From contig NC_087261.1 in the NCBI RefSeq assembly GCF_037042905.1, positions 14,024,217 to 14,088,216 of the forward strand: 64,000 nt of DNA. Reading direction: 5' to 3'. A program made the position numbers and the translations under genes. Each line of letters starts with the position of its first letter. Position 1 is the first letter of the stretch. Source of the DNA: Lytechinus pictus. Lineage: Eukaryota > Echinodermata > Echinoidea > Temnopleuroida > Toxopneustidae. Under the pieces are notes generated by a model. The model saw only the letters and a list, made by a program, of their open reading frames with translations, did not search any database and was not told the origin of the DNA. Of this stretch, positions 38,701 to 44,449 are shown piece after piece.

Positions 38701-41700
38701 TGCCACATTTTTATTATCAGTGTACAACCGTACACTATGCCCTTCCAGGCTACTTTTACAAGATAAAGCCATTCTCACAACAGCTTCCAGCTCCCTCCAG
38801 GTGGAGCTTAATTTGAATCCTCTCAGATTCTGACCAAACTCCCATGAGTTCTGAATTTTCACATTCTACAACATAACCTCCATAACCAAAACCAGTTATG
38901 CCCTTGCTCCCTCCAATGACCTACAACTGCCCTCATGACCTTCGTGAATACATATCCTGCCGTCGAAATACCAAATGGCAATACGTTAAAAACATAAAAT
39001 TTCCTTACACTATTACTTTCCCATGCAAAACCCAAATACCGCCTATGTTCCTCATGAATTTCGACATGATGGTAAGCACTTTTGAGGTCAAATGTAAACA
39101 CAAAATCACCTTTTCCAAAAATATCTGCCACAACAGTTGAATCTTCATACTTAAATTTATCCTTAAATAAATGAGGATTAATATGCCTACAGTCCAATAC
39201 CAAACGTAATTTACCCTTGTTATCAGATACGGTCAAAGGATTTATGATCAAGGGATTCTCATTAACCTGTGAAACACAACCTTTCTCTAACAATCTACTG
39301 ATCTCTTCAACAAAATTAGAATTATCTAATGCCGAACGATTATTTGTCAAATCCACTCTTTCTGGATCAGAATAAAATGGCAATTTATATCCATGCTCTA
39401 TCACATCCATTACCACCTCATTAGCATTTATATTTGCCCAAGACTCAAGGTTTTCACGTAATCTCCCTACAGGAGATGACACTTTATCTGCACGTTTTGA
39501 AGTGCCAACAAACAAAGCTTTCTTTATGGCCTCTGAGGCACGATTTGTCAAATTTAATGTGAAATAATTTTCACTTAACTTTGCTTTCTGTGAGGCATCG
39601 CCGCCCATCTCTCTGCACTCAGCCCTCCAGTGCCCCGCCTTGCCACAGGCGAAACACGAGCCAGGCTTCCTGCCAGCGAACAAACGCGTAGCTCTCGGCG
39701 GCTCCTGTGACTGCAAAGGTGGTCCAAAACTTGTGCTGGTGCTCGAATTGCGTCAGCCTCCTTGAGTTTCCTCGTAACCTTCACGTTAACTTTATACTGC
39801 TCTTCGTTGTCGTGTTTGCGAAATTTGTATTGATCCTTGCTCATATCTTCAATCTTTGCGATTTGAGCCTCACTCAAATCACGTTGAGTGTCACTGATGC
39901 GTTGCTGAAAAGCCCCGAGTTTATTAGTAATAAGAGTATCAAGCTGCGTAAGTAAGCCCGCCTGGCTTTCACGTATTTTCGAGTCCACAAAACTGGCTAC
40001 TGCGGTCGGCTCCATGTTGTCTTGGTGCTGTCACAAGCTAGAATGATTTACACATACACTTTCCATTGCCACGCCCTATAGCGTGTTCATCTATGACACC
40101 TGTTATGCATACCATTGTGCCCATTCTTCCTTTCAATCAAGGCGCCGGACCACGGCGTAAGAATGAATACATTAAAACGATAAAACAACATTTGCCTGCT
40201 ATACAAACGTACCGCAGGCAAATAATATTATTATAACCCTTTTAAAAATTAAAGCCTTAAACAGTCACTGGTGAGTAGCTCCGTGGTTACATCATGTCAT
40301 AAACTTCCTTTTAGAATTAGCATAGAAGTCAAATTTGACCTTTGCTAACCTCTACGGGTCAATGACCTCAAGGTCAACGACTTTAAAATATTAGAATATT
40401 GATGTTTTGCATCGATAGTTCTTGATTAGTATGTTCATGTTAAAATATTTGTCATATTAACTCTTATGTGCCTGAAAATTTAAGAGAAAATTGCTACAAG
40501 CTTTGGGTTTTGAAATTTGAGGATTTCTAAAGATGATTGTCCTTAAAATGTAAAAATATTGGTACTCGGCATCACTGGTTGATATGATGTTTTGAGATAA
40601 TTGACCTTTCACTTTTCTCATCAGTCAAATGCTGAGATCTGCGATCTTTACCCAAATGATCTGTTGAAAAATAACAAAACTGTATCATTTGTATACGATA
40701 GCCTTGTTTTTATGAACCAATGATGCTAAGTACTAACATTCTCATACTTTAAGGTCATTGACCTCTGAAAATGACCTATGAAGGCCCTCAGATGTCAAGG
40801 GTCAAAACCTGCAATACTCAGCAATACTCTCTTAATTATTCTGACTATTTAAAAGTTAATCTTTTGTGCCCATCGTCTACATGTAGGTCCTATCAGATAT
40901 TTGATTAGACCTGGACTATTGCACAGCCTTCTTTTTGCAGTTATCAGGGGCCCGTTTCATAAAGAGTTACAACTGCTGTACTTTGCCACGATGGCAACCA
41001 CCATGGTTACCTTGATTTTGATTGGCTGCTGAACCATGTTACAATGGTAACTGACACAATGGTAAAGTTACATGAGTAAAACGGACCCCAGGTATTTTTT
41101 GGCTAGTACATTCCTGACTGAGGTTCGAGCATTGGGTAGGTTTGACATGATATGTGAAATGCCTCAATTAAAATTTTGCTGTTATAATCTATGTATACTC
41201 CCCGACAGATATGGAAGTTTTCCTATCTAGATTGTAACTTGGTGTAGTTGCTCTTTAGAAGGGAGATGCAGCTTACCATGATGCTGGATGACACTGCACT
41301 TCTCTTCCCATAACTTGCACTTAGTTATAATGGTGACTCTGTCAGAGGTTGGACAGAATTAAAAATATGTTTCCTAGATTTTAGGTTTTTTTCAACTAGT
41401 TTGGCATACTAGCTACTGATATGCGTAAGATGGGTAATACCTGACAGGACATACAGACTTCACATTTTTTTTGGCCTTAGATAGTTTGTAATATCCCCAC
41501 TTATTGTCTAGAGGTAGGTCCAAGACGGGACATGCATACTCTGTAGCAGAGTACTGGCTTCCAGAAGGAGTTTGTCAGTTCCGGACAAGGTTGTTATGGA
41601 TCCTCACTTTCCCCCTTCGTCTTAATGTGACTGACCATAATAGTGACACCAAGATAAATTGCATGGTCGCAGTTCTAGAACGGAATTCCAACCATAGGTT

Positions 41701-43925
41701 GCGTTGAGTTTCCTCCAATCATGAGGATTGCGGGGATGAAACAAGCTAACCTTTGTCTTGGTTGGGTTTGAAGAAGACGGGACTCGAGCGAGAACACTAC
41801 CTTAAAAGAGTAAATTCTTTTGAATTCTTCACAGCTGGTCTTCCTGTTGAGCTCCATAAACATGATAAAGAGATATCTGTTTTCTAGTATAAGTTTGATG
41901 AGTTTGGTCAGATGAATGTCTTCAATGTGTTGTACCATTATATGAGTAGACCGCAGTGTCAGATGCAGTTGTTAATTCAACAAAATGTTCTACACCCGTT
42001 AGTTAGTTAACTGTCCTCAGTTAACTGAGTCTGGTTGAGAACCTAGCCTGTATATTATTTCCCAAGTTAAAAACCAGCCTGGTTAGGAATAGGATGCTGT
42101 TCTTTAATAATATTGGACCATCTTTTGTTCAGGATGAGATGCTCAAGTAGCTTGTAGAGATATCAGAGTAGGGGATCGGCCTGTAGCTTTTATGCACATT
42201 TGGATCTTGCCCAGGTTTGAGGATAGCAGTTACTCTACCCTTCCTCCAAATTTCTGGAAGATGGGACTGTATAGCAATGCGTGCTGCAAAGCGGTTGGTA
42301 CCATGGAAGATATTCACTTTGCTGTGGCTTGTACCGGGTTGCTCTATTCAGCAGAAGCTGGTTAATAAACTAGTTAAGTTTCATTTTTTAATTCCAGTGG
42401 CCTTTGAAGCCATCAGGGTTAAAGGTCACAACTTTTGATACTCTCATTAATATCAAAGTTCAAATTAACTATTATCACAAACTAACAATGTTTATAACGA
42501 ACTTATGATGCAAAACATCAATTTTTATGATATTTCGACGTCAATGATCATTTACTAGGTCATTGCCTCTAGAGTTCAGCAGACGTCAAATCTGACTAAA
42601 TGAAACCTATGATAAAATATAACACTGGTGAAAGTTCAATGCTTTAATCATAATTTTAGTGTTATGATCAGACCAGTGTTTGTACTATACTACGATTAAT
42701 CATTTTGGATCACTTTGGAAATATGCAAATTAGACGCCTTTCCACCACTTGGGTTTTTCTGGACTTTTGATACGTGTATCATGTATGTCATTTTAGAGAC
42801 TTCATGGAAATGCATTGGGTTGAAATAAATAGTATTGCAATATTTCTACATGAGAGGCCTATTTAAGCCTATCATAAAACGGTGATCACTAAGCGTCAAT
42901 ACTCCACAATATCAAGAACATTGACCTTTTCCAGCTCTGCAGGGTCAAAGGTCAAATCTTAAAACCCACCAAATTCTTTCTAGAATATCAGGATACCTTG
43001 AAAGTCAATATTGAATAAGTTTGTTTGCATCAAAACCATTTTTATCATGAGCTAATGATGCAAAACATCAATCTTCTGATATTTTGAGGTCATTGAACAT
43101 AAGGTCATTGACCTCTAGTGGTCAGCATAGGTCAAATCTGACTTGCATCCTAATATTGAAATCAAGCATATGGAAAGATATACATTAATACCAATTGTTG
43201 AAAGTTTAATGCTTTAATCATAATTTTTGAAAGAGCTATGATCAGATCAGTATACGTACTACTATTAATAAATATGAAAAATACTCACGATGGCCGCCAT
43301 TTTGGATTTATGCAAATTAGACGACTTTCCACCACTTGGATTTTTCTGGACTTTTAGTATGTCATTTTGGGGACTTCATTGAAATGCATTGTGGTGAAAA
43401 AATTTATGTTGCAATTTGTTTGAGGTCAAACCTTATTTTTCCTGGACTAATAGTGTAACCCTGCCTTTAGTGGCCACCAAAATCATCTCCCATTCAATAG
43501 GAATATGTGTTGTAGGAGCTGTATATAAAGGCCACCTGTCTTCAGCAGCCATCTTTTACATTTCCCTTGGGTGGCTTGTTTCATAAAACCTCTTACAATA
43601 ACAAATTTTCAATAACAGTCAAAAGCTACTGAAATCATTCAGTGTGATTGGCTGATAGTAAACTTGTTATAGAAATTGTACATTTGTTATTACAACAAGT
43701 ATTTTTTAAACGGGACCCAGGTTTGACAGGATTTCAGTTAATACAAACACTTCACCGTGTGGTCGTTTTGTGAGAATCTTTCATTTCATTTAATTTTTAT
43801 CACCTTTCCTATCCTGTTTTTATGTCTCTCCTTCACAGGTCCAGAGGCTTCACAACACCAGGCAACACCTGACAGAGGTACCCTTTGCACTCAATAGGTT
43901 GTATGCTGGATATGTACCTCACTGA
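5647..43925 (+). CDS. EEF1E1: EEF1E1 (AIMP3/p18), complete gene, five coding exons
   Basis: EEF1E1 is the small glutathione-transferase-like scaffold subunit of the multi-tRNA-synthetase complex. It binds methionyl-tRNA synthetase and also has a nuclear role in ATM/ATR damage signalling. Coding exons: 5647-5733, 10884-11081, 12428-12523, 13151-13210, 43839-43925. All junctions are phase 0 and the sum is 175 residues plus stop; human EEF1E1 has 174. Conserved blocks line up in order: GN near residue 18, SGLMSICTYL, GQWLEYRVTEVD, FSLADLLIYYGLH, HLSRWFDN, NTRQHLTEVPFALNRLY. These are the GST C-terminal-like helices. The start context AACAACATGG is good. The last intron (30.6 kb) splits the WF-x-x-x-Q region. 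As I recall the human gene has four exons, so this junction may be lineage-specific. No frameshift or missing block is seen, so the gene looks functional. Confidence 0.93.
8197..8266 (+). repeat. short hairpin repeat, copy 1
   Basis: CTTCAGTCTCTGTA and TACATAGACTGAAG bracket a core with GTTCCGCTGAACTACGTTGG and CTCCACTCACC. The same core is present in inverse orientation at 10240-10315. Confidence 0.6.
9663..10222. repeat. near-perfect 246-bp inverted repeat
   Basis: Arms 9663-9908 and 9977-10222 are inverse copies with only about half a dozen differences, separated by 68 bp. Each arm, read outward, has an ATG opening a 24-codon frame (MSEDSNNDIDIKAEIQPF...) followed by GTGGGT. The reverse frame across each arm is also open (about 71 and 96 codons). 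The transcript would form a very stable hairpin. It could be a foldback transposon or a recent inverted duplication; no family is assigned. Confidence 0.85.
10240..10315 (-). repeat. short hairpin repeat, copy 2 (inverse of 8197 copy)
   Basis: ACTTCGGTCTCTGT and ACAGAGACCGAAGC form the stem. The loop carries GGTGAGTGGAGCCAAC and GTTCAGCGGAACAACC, the inverse of the core at 8197-8266. Confidence 0.6.
10884..11081 (+). CDS. EEF1E1: EEF1E1 exon 2
   Basis: 66 codons between acceptor TTCTTTTTCAAAG and donor AAG|GTGCGT. It contains CNGMSVSGLMSICTYL and LVGQWLEYRVTEVDRC, the most family-specific stretch. A second in-phase acceptor at 10898 would remove five residues. The upstream one was chosen for its pyrimidine tract and the match of total length. 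Confidence 0.9.
11082..12427 (+). other. EEF1E1 intron 2
   Basis: A 1.35-kb intron with an inverted-repeat element at 11766-12232. The segment near 11165-11230 is AT-rich with a GATTTATTGATTT motif that might be a LINE tail. Nothing coding was seen. Confidence 0.75.
11766..12232. mobile_element. miniature inverted-repeat element in EEF1E1 intron 2
   Basis: The 21-bp termini are perfect inverted repeats: AATTCTCGCTACCCC... at 11766 and ...GGGGTAGCGAGAATT ending at 12232. The interior is CpG-containing and noncoding. No target duplication is certain, so no superfamily is assigned. Confidence 0.75.
12428..12523 (+). CDS. EEF1E1: EEF1E1 exon 3
   Basis: 32 codons from ELNAYLSTRTYFVEQ to SLADLLIYYGLHNKV, phase 0 at both ends, acceptor CCCCATCAG and donor GTAAGT. 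The LADxLxYYGLH block is diagnostic. Confidence 0.93.
12524..13150 (+). other. EEF1E1 intron 3
   Basis: A 627-bp AT-rich intron ending in a T-rich tract and TTTTAG. No repeat or gene was recognised in it. Confidence 0.8.
13151..13210 (+). CDS. EEF1E1: EEF1E1 exon 4
   Basis: 20 codons, NGLTYHEKETYIHLSRWFDN, with a T-rich acceptor ending TTTTTTTTAG and donor GTAAGTAAAT. It matches the xxLTVQEKExYLNVSRWF region of vertebrate EEF1E1. Confidence 0.92.
17082..17534 (+). CDS. LINE ORF1 protein, N-terminally truncated
   Basis: The open frame enters from the truncated 5' end as ADDLEQYSRRNNVRVFGVPE and runs to TAA at 17532. The LEQYSRRNNxRxxGxPE motif marks the RRM-like core of L1/CR1-type ORF1 proteins, RNA chaperones that coat the element RNA in the cytoplasmic particle. 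The C-terminal part (KNRRKMKDSGFSIQEDLT) is the expected basic domain. The N-terminal coiled coil or zinc region is missing because the copy is 5'-truncated. ORF2 follows 428 bp downstream. The first in-frame ATG is at 17118. Confidence 0.82.
   Translation, partial: ADDLEQYSRRNNVRVFGVPEAPDEDTDDQVIKIVSNHLGYNLTKAEIDRSHRSGKPRSPNSKPRPILVKLCSHRSKFALLKNRRKMKDSGFSIQEDLTRANHEILMKLVKHPKVAAAWSADGRVIAALKTSQDGVQVKKVFTSLQQVTAL
17963..20911 (+). CDS. LINE ORF2: endonuclease / reverse transcriptase, intact 982 aa
   Basis: ORF2 nicks target DNA and reverse-transcribes element RNA at the nick. Residues about 32-245 form an exonuclease-endonuclease-phosphatase domain: LSILHVNSRSL, ISETW (E at 67), MGDFNTN (173-179), SDH (241-243). 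Residues about 470-790 form the reverse transcriptase: NYRPIALLPIFSKILE, FGFRKNCST, FLDLSKAFDTIDH (motif A), GVPQGSVLGPLLF (motif B), YADDT (motif C, from 704), then FLGVTVD. The C-terminal region follows the Jockey/CR1 pattern; no RNase H is seen. There is no internal stop or frameshift, and all catalytic residues I can judge are present, so the insertion looks fairly young. It could still be inactive because the element is 5'-truncated and has lost its promoter. Confidence 0.93.
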   Translation: MDDDIEDQAMIVENECNYINCNDFLFKGNSKLSILHVNSRSLFRNFEDLVVFLSSVKHNFSIIGISETWFKPSTDVNLFHIPEYSLVQVCRQNKRGGGVALYIREGFEYTIRDDLSKVTLGYECIYIEFVLNNVKTVVGCVYRAPDNDMRSFVFDFEQDLQVLSRKNNNTYIMGDFNTNLLHYDSDDRVKDFVDLFTSFGFFSLITKPTRITSSSSTLIDNIFTNCVRDAFESGIFCSDLSDHMPIFSINKEPAVISVKTSSEVYKRLITDKKIESFRQDLFIFDWSFLYTLTNADESYNYFLSIFSRVYDIHFPIVKLNKKRKCRKPWITKSLLKSINHKYKLYCTYIKCKNERNKKKYLAYKNALTILVRKSKKDYYDNVFKNTQKDIRKTWTHINELLGRGKRDLIPDEMYHGENLLTTDLQKVEYFNKYFINLPENISKEIPEAQTSFKDYMPRQNYASSLFLRPTSVYEITRLVSSLKASKSSGSDDISPKVIKGCIHVIADPLCHVFNKSISQGIVPIKLKIAKIVPVYKKSDRKCIENYRPIALLPIFSKILEKIMYKRLNDYLLHYDIMTPHQFGFRKNCSTSMGVLNLINTIITAMNDGKFCLGAFLDLSKAFDTIDHSILLIKLEYYGIRGMALNWFKSYLENRSQFVVINGVSSEYRNIKFGVPQGSVLGPLLFLIYINDIVNSSKLLTYSLYADDTCLLHSHKNLQSLIREVNTEICHVFAWFCCNKLLLNTSKTKCVLFRTKGKRVFDNIDPIIVGGRQIEFSSSVQFLGVTVDEYLSWNYHLNNVCSKVSRNVGVISKVRYFLPQRTLVSLYNALIVPHLMYCNIAWGNTYRTHVRKLQVLQKKAIRYVTNSNYLALSSPLFLQLNMLPFNEMVSLNCVIFMYKYQTLHCSFLQETFVVNSKIHNYNTRQRHLIHQPYARINATLKSFRTICVKEWNMCPADIRSSSTLSRFKKLCHKYLLDKFKTSC
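21480..21620 (+). repeat. short tandem repeat with ATAGGCCTATAG core
   Basis: Three copies of a block reading ATAGGCCTATAGTAAAACAT start at 21491, 21528 and 21580. The 52-bp spacing differs from the 37-bp spacing by an extra GCGGGGTTAA-containing segment. Confidence 0.8.
21792..21866 (-). mobile_element. SINE fragment (tail part)
   Basis: About 75 bp, including ACCTGACTGCTAAGAAAGCA and GCAACCAGGGGACCAACGG, is nearly identical to 33118-33193, where it is joined to a tRNA-like head. This copy has no head. Confidence 0.75.
23695..24255. repeat. foldback element with G/C-run termini
   Basis: GTGAAGGCC, a G run, then CACTTCCATTGACGAGTGG and CCATGCGCGACC at 23695-23760 are repeated inverted at 24195-24255 (GGTCGCGCATGG, CCACTCGTCAATGTAAGTG, C run, GAGTGAAGG). 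The interior has several copies of AACAAGTATTGG-type words. No coding sequence. Confidence 0.8.
24690..24860 (-). mobile_element. LINE 3' end fragment
   Basis: Read on the minus strand it has GTGGGTCATCCTGTGTAAGC, GCCTGTTGTTTTTAATGC and AATAAAATCAATCAATCAA, the style of CR1/L2-type 3' ends with a short tail repeat. No reverse-transcriptase sequence is attached. Confidence 0.5.
25340..25640. repeat. imperfect foldback
   Basis: AAATTGCCAAGTCGTC... at the left and GAGTTGGCAATTTGACG at the right are partly inverse. Between them TTTGGTCCAGTAT and ATTGGACCAACTGG also pair. Arms are much decayed. Confidence 0.45.
25740..26930 (+). repeat. array of about 110-bp repeats with GCGAGCGCGAAGCGCGAGC core (array 1)
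   Basis: Units include TTGGACATTCTAAGCACTTT, CATGAACAGGAT, a GCGAGCGCGAAGCGCGAGC core and TATTCTGACCTAAAAT. Cores lie near 26198, 26313, 26423, 26476, 26585, 26699 and 26810. The left edge carries GATCCAGCTTTCGCCAATAGG, which also ends array 3 in inverse orientation, so the array is probably the inside of a transposable element. Confidence 0.75.
26930..27405 (+). repeat. degenerate minisatellite (GGTTGAACATCAATTCGGCGCCCC)
   Basis: At least ten imperfect copies of a roughly 30-bp word of the form TTGAACATCAATTCGG plus CGCCCC are interspersed with C runs. One or two diverged variants read GTCAAACAGCAATTCG. Noncoding. Confidence 0.75.
27700..28690 (+). repeat. GCGAAGCGCGAGC repeat array (array 2)
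   Basis: It opens with a long T run and a G run near 27711-27750. Cores follow near 27927, 28045, 28170, 28258, 28353 and 28467 with the same ACATTCTAAGCAC spacer words as array 1. It closes with GCCGCCCCTGCTG at 28670-28683, a possible element end. Confidence 0.65.
30051..31400. mobile_element. hAT-like non-autonomous element carrying array 3
   Basis: The termini CAGTGGCGTAGCTAC (30051) and TAGCTACGCCACTG (to 31400) are inverted repeats. The flanks are a perfect 8-bp duplication, GGTATTTG, at 30043-30050 and 31401-31408. The interior has C-run blocks at both ends and inverse GCGCTTCGCGCTCGC cores near 30297, 30806, 30912, 31025 and 31148. There is no transposase. The 8-bp duplication and terminal repeats fit the hAT superfamily. 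Confidence 0.88.
32391..32615 (+). mobile_element. hAT-like miniature element, 225 bp
   Basis: It starts CAGGGGCGGATCCAGG and ends CTGGATCTGCCAGTG. It is flanked by a perfect 8-bp duplication, AGGTGATG (32383-32390, 32616-32623). The interior matches the element at 3113-3371, including a TTGACAAG-poly(A) block and G runs. Confidence 0.88.
33118..33317 (-). mobile_element. tRNA-derived SINE
   Basis: On the minus strand it starts with a tRNA-like head, GGCGCGATAGCTCAGTCGG (A box), with a B box GGTTCGATTCCC at 33257-33268. A non-tRNA body follows, including GCCGTTGGTCCCCTGGTTGC. The body is shared with the fragment at 21792-21866. The head is not a functional tRNA: it lacks proper stem pairing and runs on into the body. 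Confidence 0.82.
35356..35507 (-). repeat. Ngaro B2 repeat
   Basis: 152 bp, identical by eye to 36244-36395. It begins GTCTTCTCTATTAAATC and ends TGTGGGACGACTAG on the plus strand, and forms the 3' terminus of the element. Confidence 0.9.
35508..36032 (-). other. Ngaro spacer between A2 and B2
   Basis: About 525 bp without a coding frame. It contains degenerate internal repeats: TGTGGGACGACTAG recurs near 35757, and GATGAGCAAAAAACTCTG near 35704 is echoed near 35955. Some Ngaro elements carry an extra ORF here; this one does not. Confidence 0.7.
36033..36243 (-). repeat. Ngaro A2 repeat
   Basis: 211 bp, identical by eye to 40017-40227, directly abutting B1. It contains CTTGGTGCTGTCACAAGC and GCCGGACCACGGCGTAAG. 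Confidence 0.9.
36244..36395 (-). repeat. Ngaro B1 repeat
   Basis: 152 bp copy of 35356-35507, abutting A2. The next 590 bp up to the recombinase stop is AT-rich and noncoding. Confidence 0.9.
37051..37992 (-). pseudogene. Ngaro tyrosine recombinase, broken by two frameshifts
   Basis: The N-terminal DNA-binding part is open at 37992-37582 (STTKRYCSGFDRWKTF ... SALYSIKWAH). The catalytic part continues in a second frame at 37589 with SGFFLRSDEVLSLKGADI (catalytic R) and HIRKSKTDQYRQG, and reaches LHSLRAGGA (H-x-x-R). A third frame (37239-37051) then supplies RHGRWRSEKAKDGYVED, with the second H/W site and the tyrosine nucleophile. All catalytic residues exist in the DNA but in three frames, so no functional integrase can be made from this copy. 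The family inserts the circular DNA copy into the genome. Confidence 0.87.
38102..38862 (-). pseudogene. Ngaro RNase H and C-terminal domain, frameshifted
   Basis: Two overlapping frames cover it. The first (38862-38608) has STWRELEAVVRMAL and VRLYTDNKNVAKIVNAGS, the RNase H core typical of the DIRS order. The second (38611-38102) has ADHLSRTADSDDW, WGPHVVDMFACNYNAKC and FNSKWWCRGTSGID, the conserved region that follows RNase H in these elements. The two are joined by a frameshift near 38610. The product would degrade RNA in the RNA-DNA hybrid. Confidence 0.82.
38859..39716 (-). pseudogene. Ngaro zinc knuckle and reverse transcriptase, lacking motif C
   Basis: The open frame of 285 residues starts at 39716. 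A CCHC knuckle, CFACGKAGHWRAEC (C21, C24, H29, C34), is followed by reverse transcriptase. Visible motifs are KLRLVLDCRHINPHL, FTFDLKSAYHHVEI (motif A with its aspartate) and LPFGISTAGYVFTKVM (motif B). The frame then leaves the family pattern after VVGHWREQG. Another frame resumes as TGFGYGGYVVECEN, which is the start of RNase H. The YxDD motif C, thumb and connection (about 150 residues) are thus missing by deletion with frameshift. This copy cannot supply its own reverse transcriptase. Confidence 0.85.
39738..40015 (-). pseudogene. Ngaro gag-like N-terminal fragment
   Basis: It starts MEPTAVASFVDSKIRESQ at 40015 and continues through a charged helical stretch including QYKFRKHDNEEQYKVN, a motif I associate with Ngaro gag-like proteins. 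The frame then shifts near 39735 into unrelated residues, and the next in-frame element sequence is already the zinc knuckle. The central part of gag is therefore deleted. The product would be the nucleic-acid-binding structural protein of the retroelement particle. The exact junction is approximate. Confidence 0.7.
40017..40227 (-). repeat. Ngaro A1 repeat (5' terminus)
   Basis: 211 bp copy of 36033-36243, immediately upstream of the gag-like ATG at 40015-40013 on the minus strand, so it likely holds the element promoter. Confidence 0.9.
41480..42330 (-). pseudogene. decayed LINE reverse-transcriptase fragment inside FB2
   Basis: On the minus strand, LPEIWRKGRVTAILKPGQDP with SYRPI at about 42170-42290 is a reverse-transcriptase entry motif. 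Further on, frames give IHLTKLIKLILENRYLF and NPTKTKVSLFHPRNP, a block I associate with the region after the catalytic motif in some non-LTR elements. Multiple stops and frameshifts separate the pieces. It is distinct from the intact LINE at 17077-21222. Confidence 0.72.
43839..43925 (+). CDS. EEF1E1: EEF1E1 exon 5 (terminal)
   Basis: 28 codons, VQRLHNTRQHLTEVPFALNR then LYAGYVPH and TGA at 43923-43925, acceptor TCTCTCCTTCACAG. RQHL, NRLY and a short hydrophilic tail match vertebrate EEF1E1. A possible poly(A) signal AATAAA lies at 43984, inside the adjacent foldback. Confidence 0.92.
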   Translation, partial: VQRLHNTRQHLTEVPFALNRLYAGYVPH

Positions 43926-43970
43926 TACCAACCATCATGTATAGTGTATGTTAGGTAGCCGGGAAGGGGG

Positions 43971-44410
43971 GTGTTTCACAAAGAATAAAGTGTGACTTGA
44001 ACATGCTTGGTGCTGATGCCCACATGGTATTTAGCACTGCAGTTTCATTTATTGATACGCAATAGCTAGCATTTTCTGAGGATGAATTGGCCAAACGTCG
44101 CACGGCTGGCAGAAGGGCGCAAATTTCTCGCGAAGCAGAAGGGTGCACACACTAAATCCCATCTAATCTATAAAATATCAACTTATTTCAGACCAAACCT
44201 GAATGAATTAATAAAGGGATGAAATGGAACATGCATTGTAAATTTGGTCTGAAATAAATTGATGTTTTATACGTTATGGCATTTCTGATAGGCGAGAAAT
44301 TTGTGCCCTTCTGCCAGCCATGCGACGCAATATGGTGATGCGTTTTGTACAGCATGCAACTATTTATTTGACTGCAATATTTAGTCACACTTGACTCTTT
44401 GTGAAACACT
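43971..44410. repeat. foldback element in the EEF1E1 3' region
   Basis: GTGTTTCACAAAGAATAAAG at 43971 pairs with CTCTTTGTGAAACAC ending near 44410. Inner arms such as CAACTTATTTCAGACCAAA (44179) pair with TTTGGTCTGAAATAAATTG near 44240. The arms pair for most of their length, leaving a short loop near 44200-44235. Confidence 0.8.
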
Positions 44411-44449
44411 CCCCCGAATCCCACCACTGACAGACCCCACGATTTCTCT

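Larger units (their letters stand above)
35356..40227 (-). mobile_element. Ngaro-type (DIRS order) tyrosine-recombinase retrotransposon, full-length but defective
   Basis: Read on the minus strand the order is A1 (40227-40017), ORFs, B1 (36395-36244), A2 (36243-36033), spacer, B2 (35507-35356). A is 211 bp, B is 152 bp, and both pairs look identical by eye. This A1-ORFs-B1A2-B2 'split direct repeat' layout is the hallmark of Ngaro/PAT elements of the DIRS order, which integrate via a circular intermediate and leave no target duplication. The coding part has a gag-like zinc knuckle, reverse transcriptase, RNase H and a tyrosine recombinase, all on the minus strand and all damaged. It lies inside FB2. 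Confidence 0.9.
33376..43449. mobile_element. giant foldback element FB2 (TAGTCCAGGA ends)
   Basis: It starts TAGTCCAGGAAAAATA and ends TATTTTTCCTGGACTA, with ATA on both flanks (33373-33375, 43450-43452). The first block, including GGTCAACC, GACATACTAAAAGTCCAG, TTTGCATAAATCCAAAATGG and CCGCC, recurs in the same orientation near 34190, 34780 and 35200. It recurs inverted near 42690-42860 and 43280-43449. Words such as GGTCAATGACCT and its inverse mark the inner units. It is split by a Ngaro-type element at 35356-40227; without it FB2 is about 5.2 kb. Its ends match FB1, so the two are one superfamily. Confidence 0.82.
13211..43838 (+). other. EEF1E1 intron 4, 30.6 kb, filled with mobile DNA
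   Basis: A phase-0 intron between the RWFDN and VQRLHN codons. It hosts two giant foldbacks, a LINE, a Ngaro-type element, hAT-like elements, SINEs and tandem arrays, listed separately. Stretches 13211-14465, 21870-23690, 28700-30042 and 31410-32382 show only anonymous or decayed sequence to me. Confidence 0.85.
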
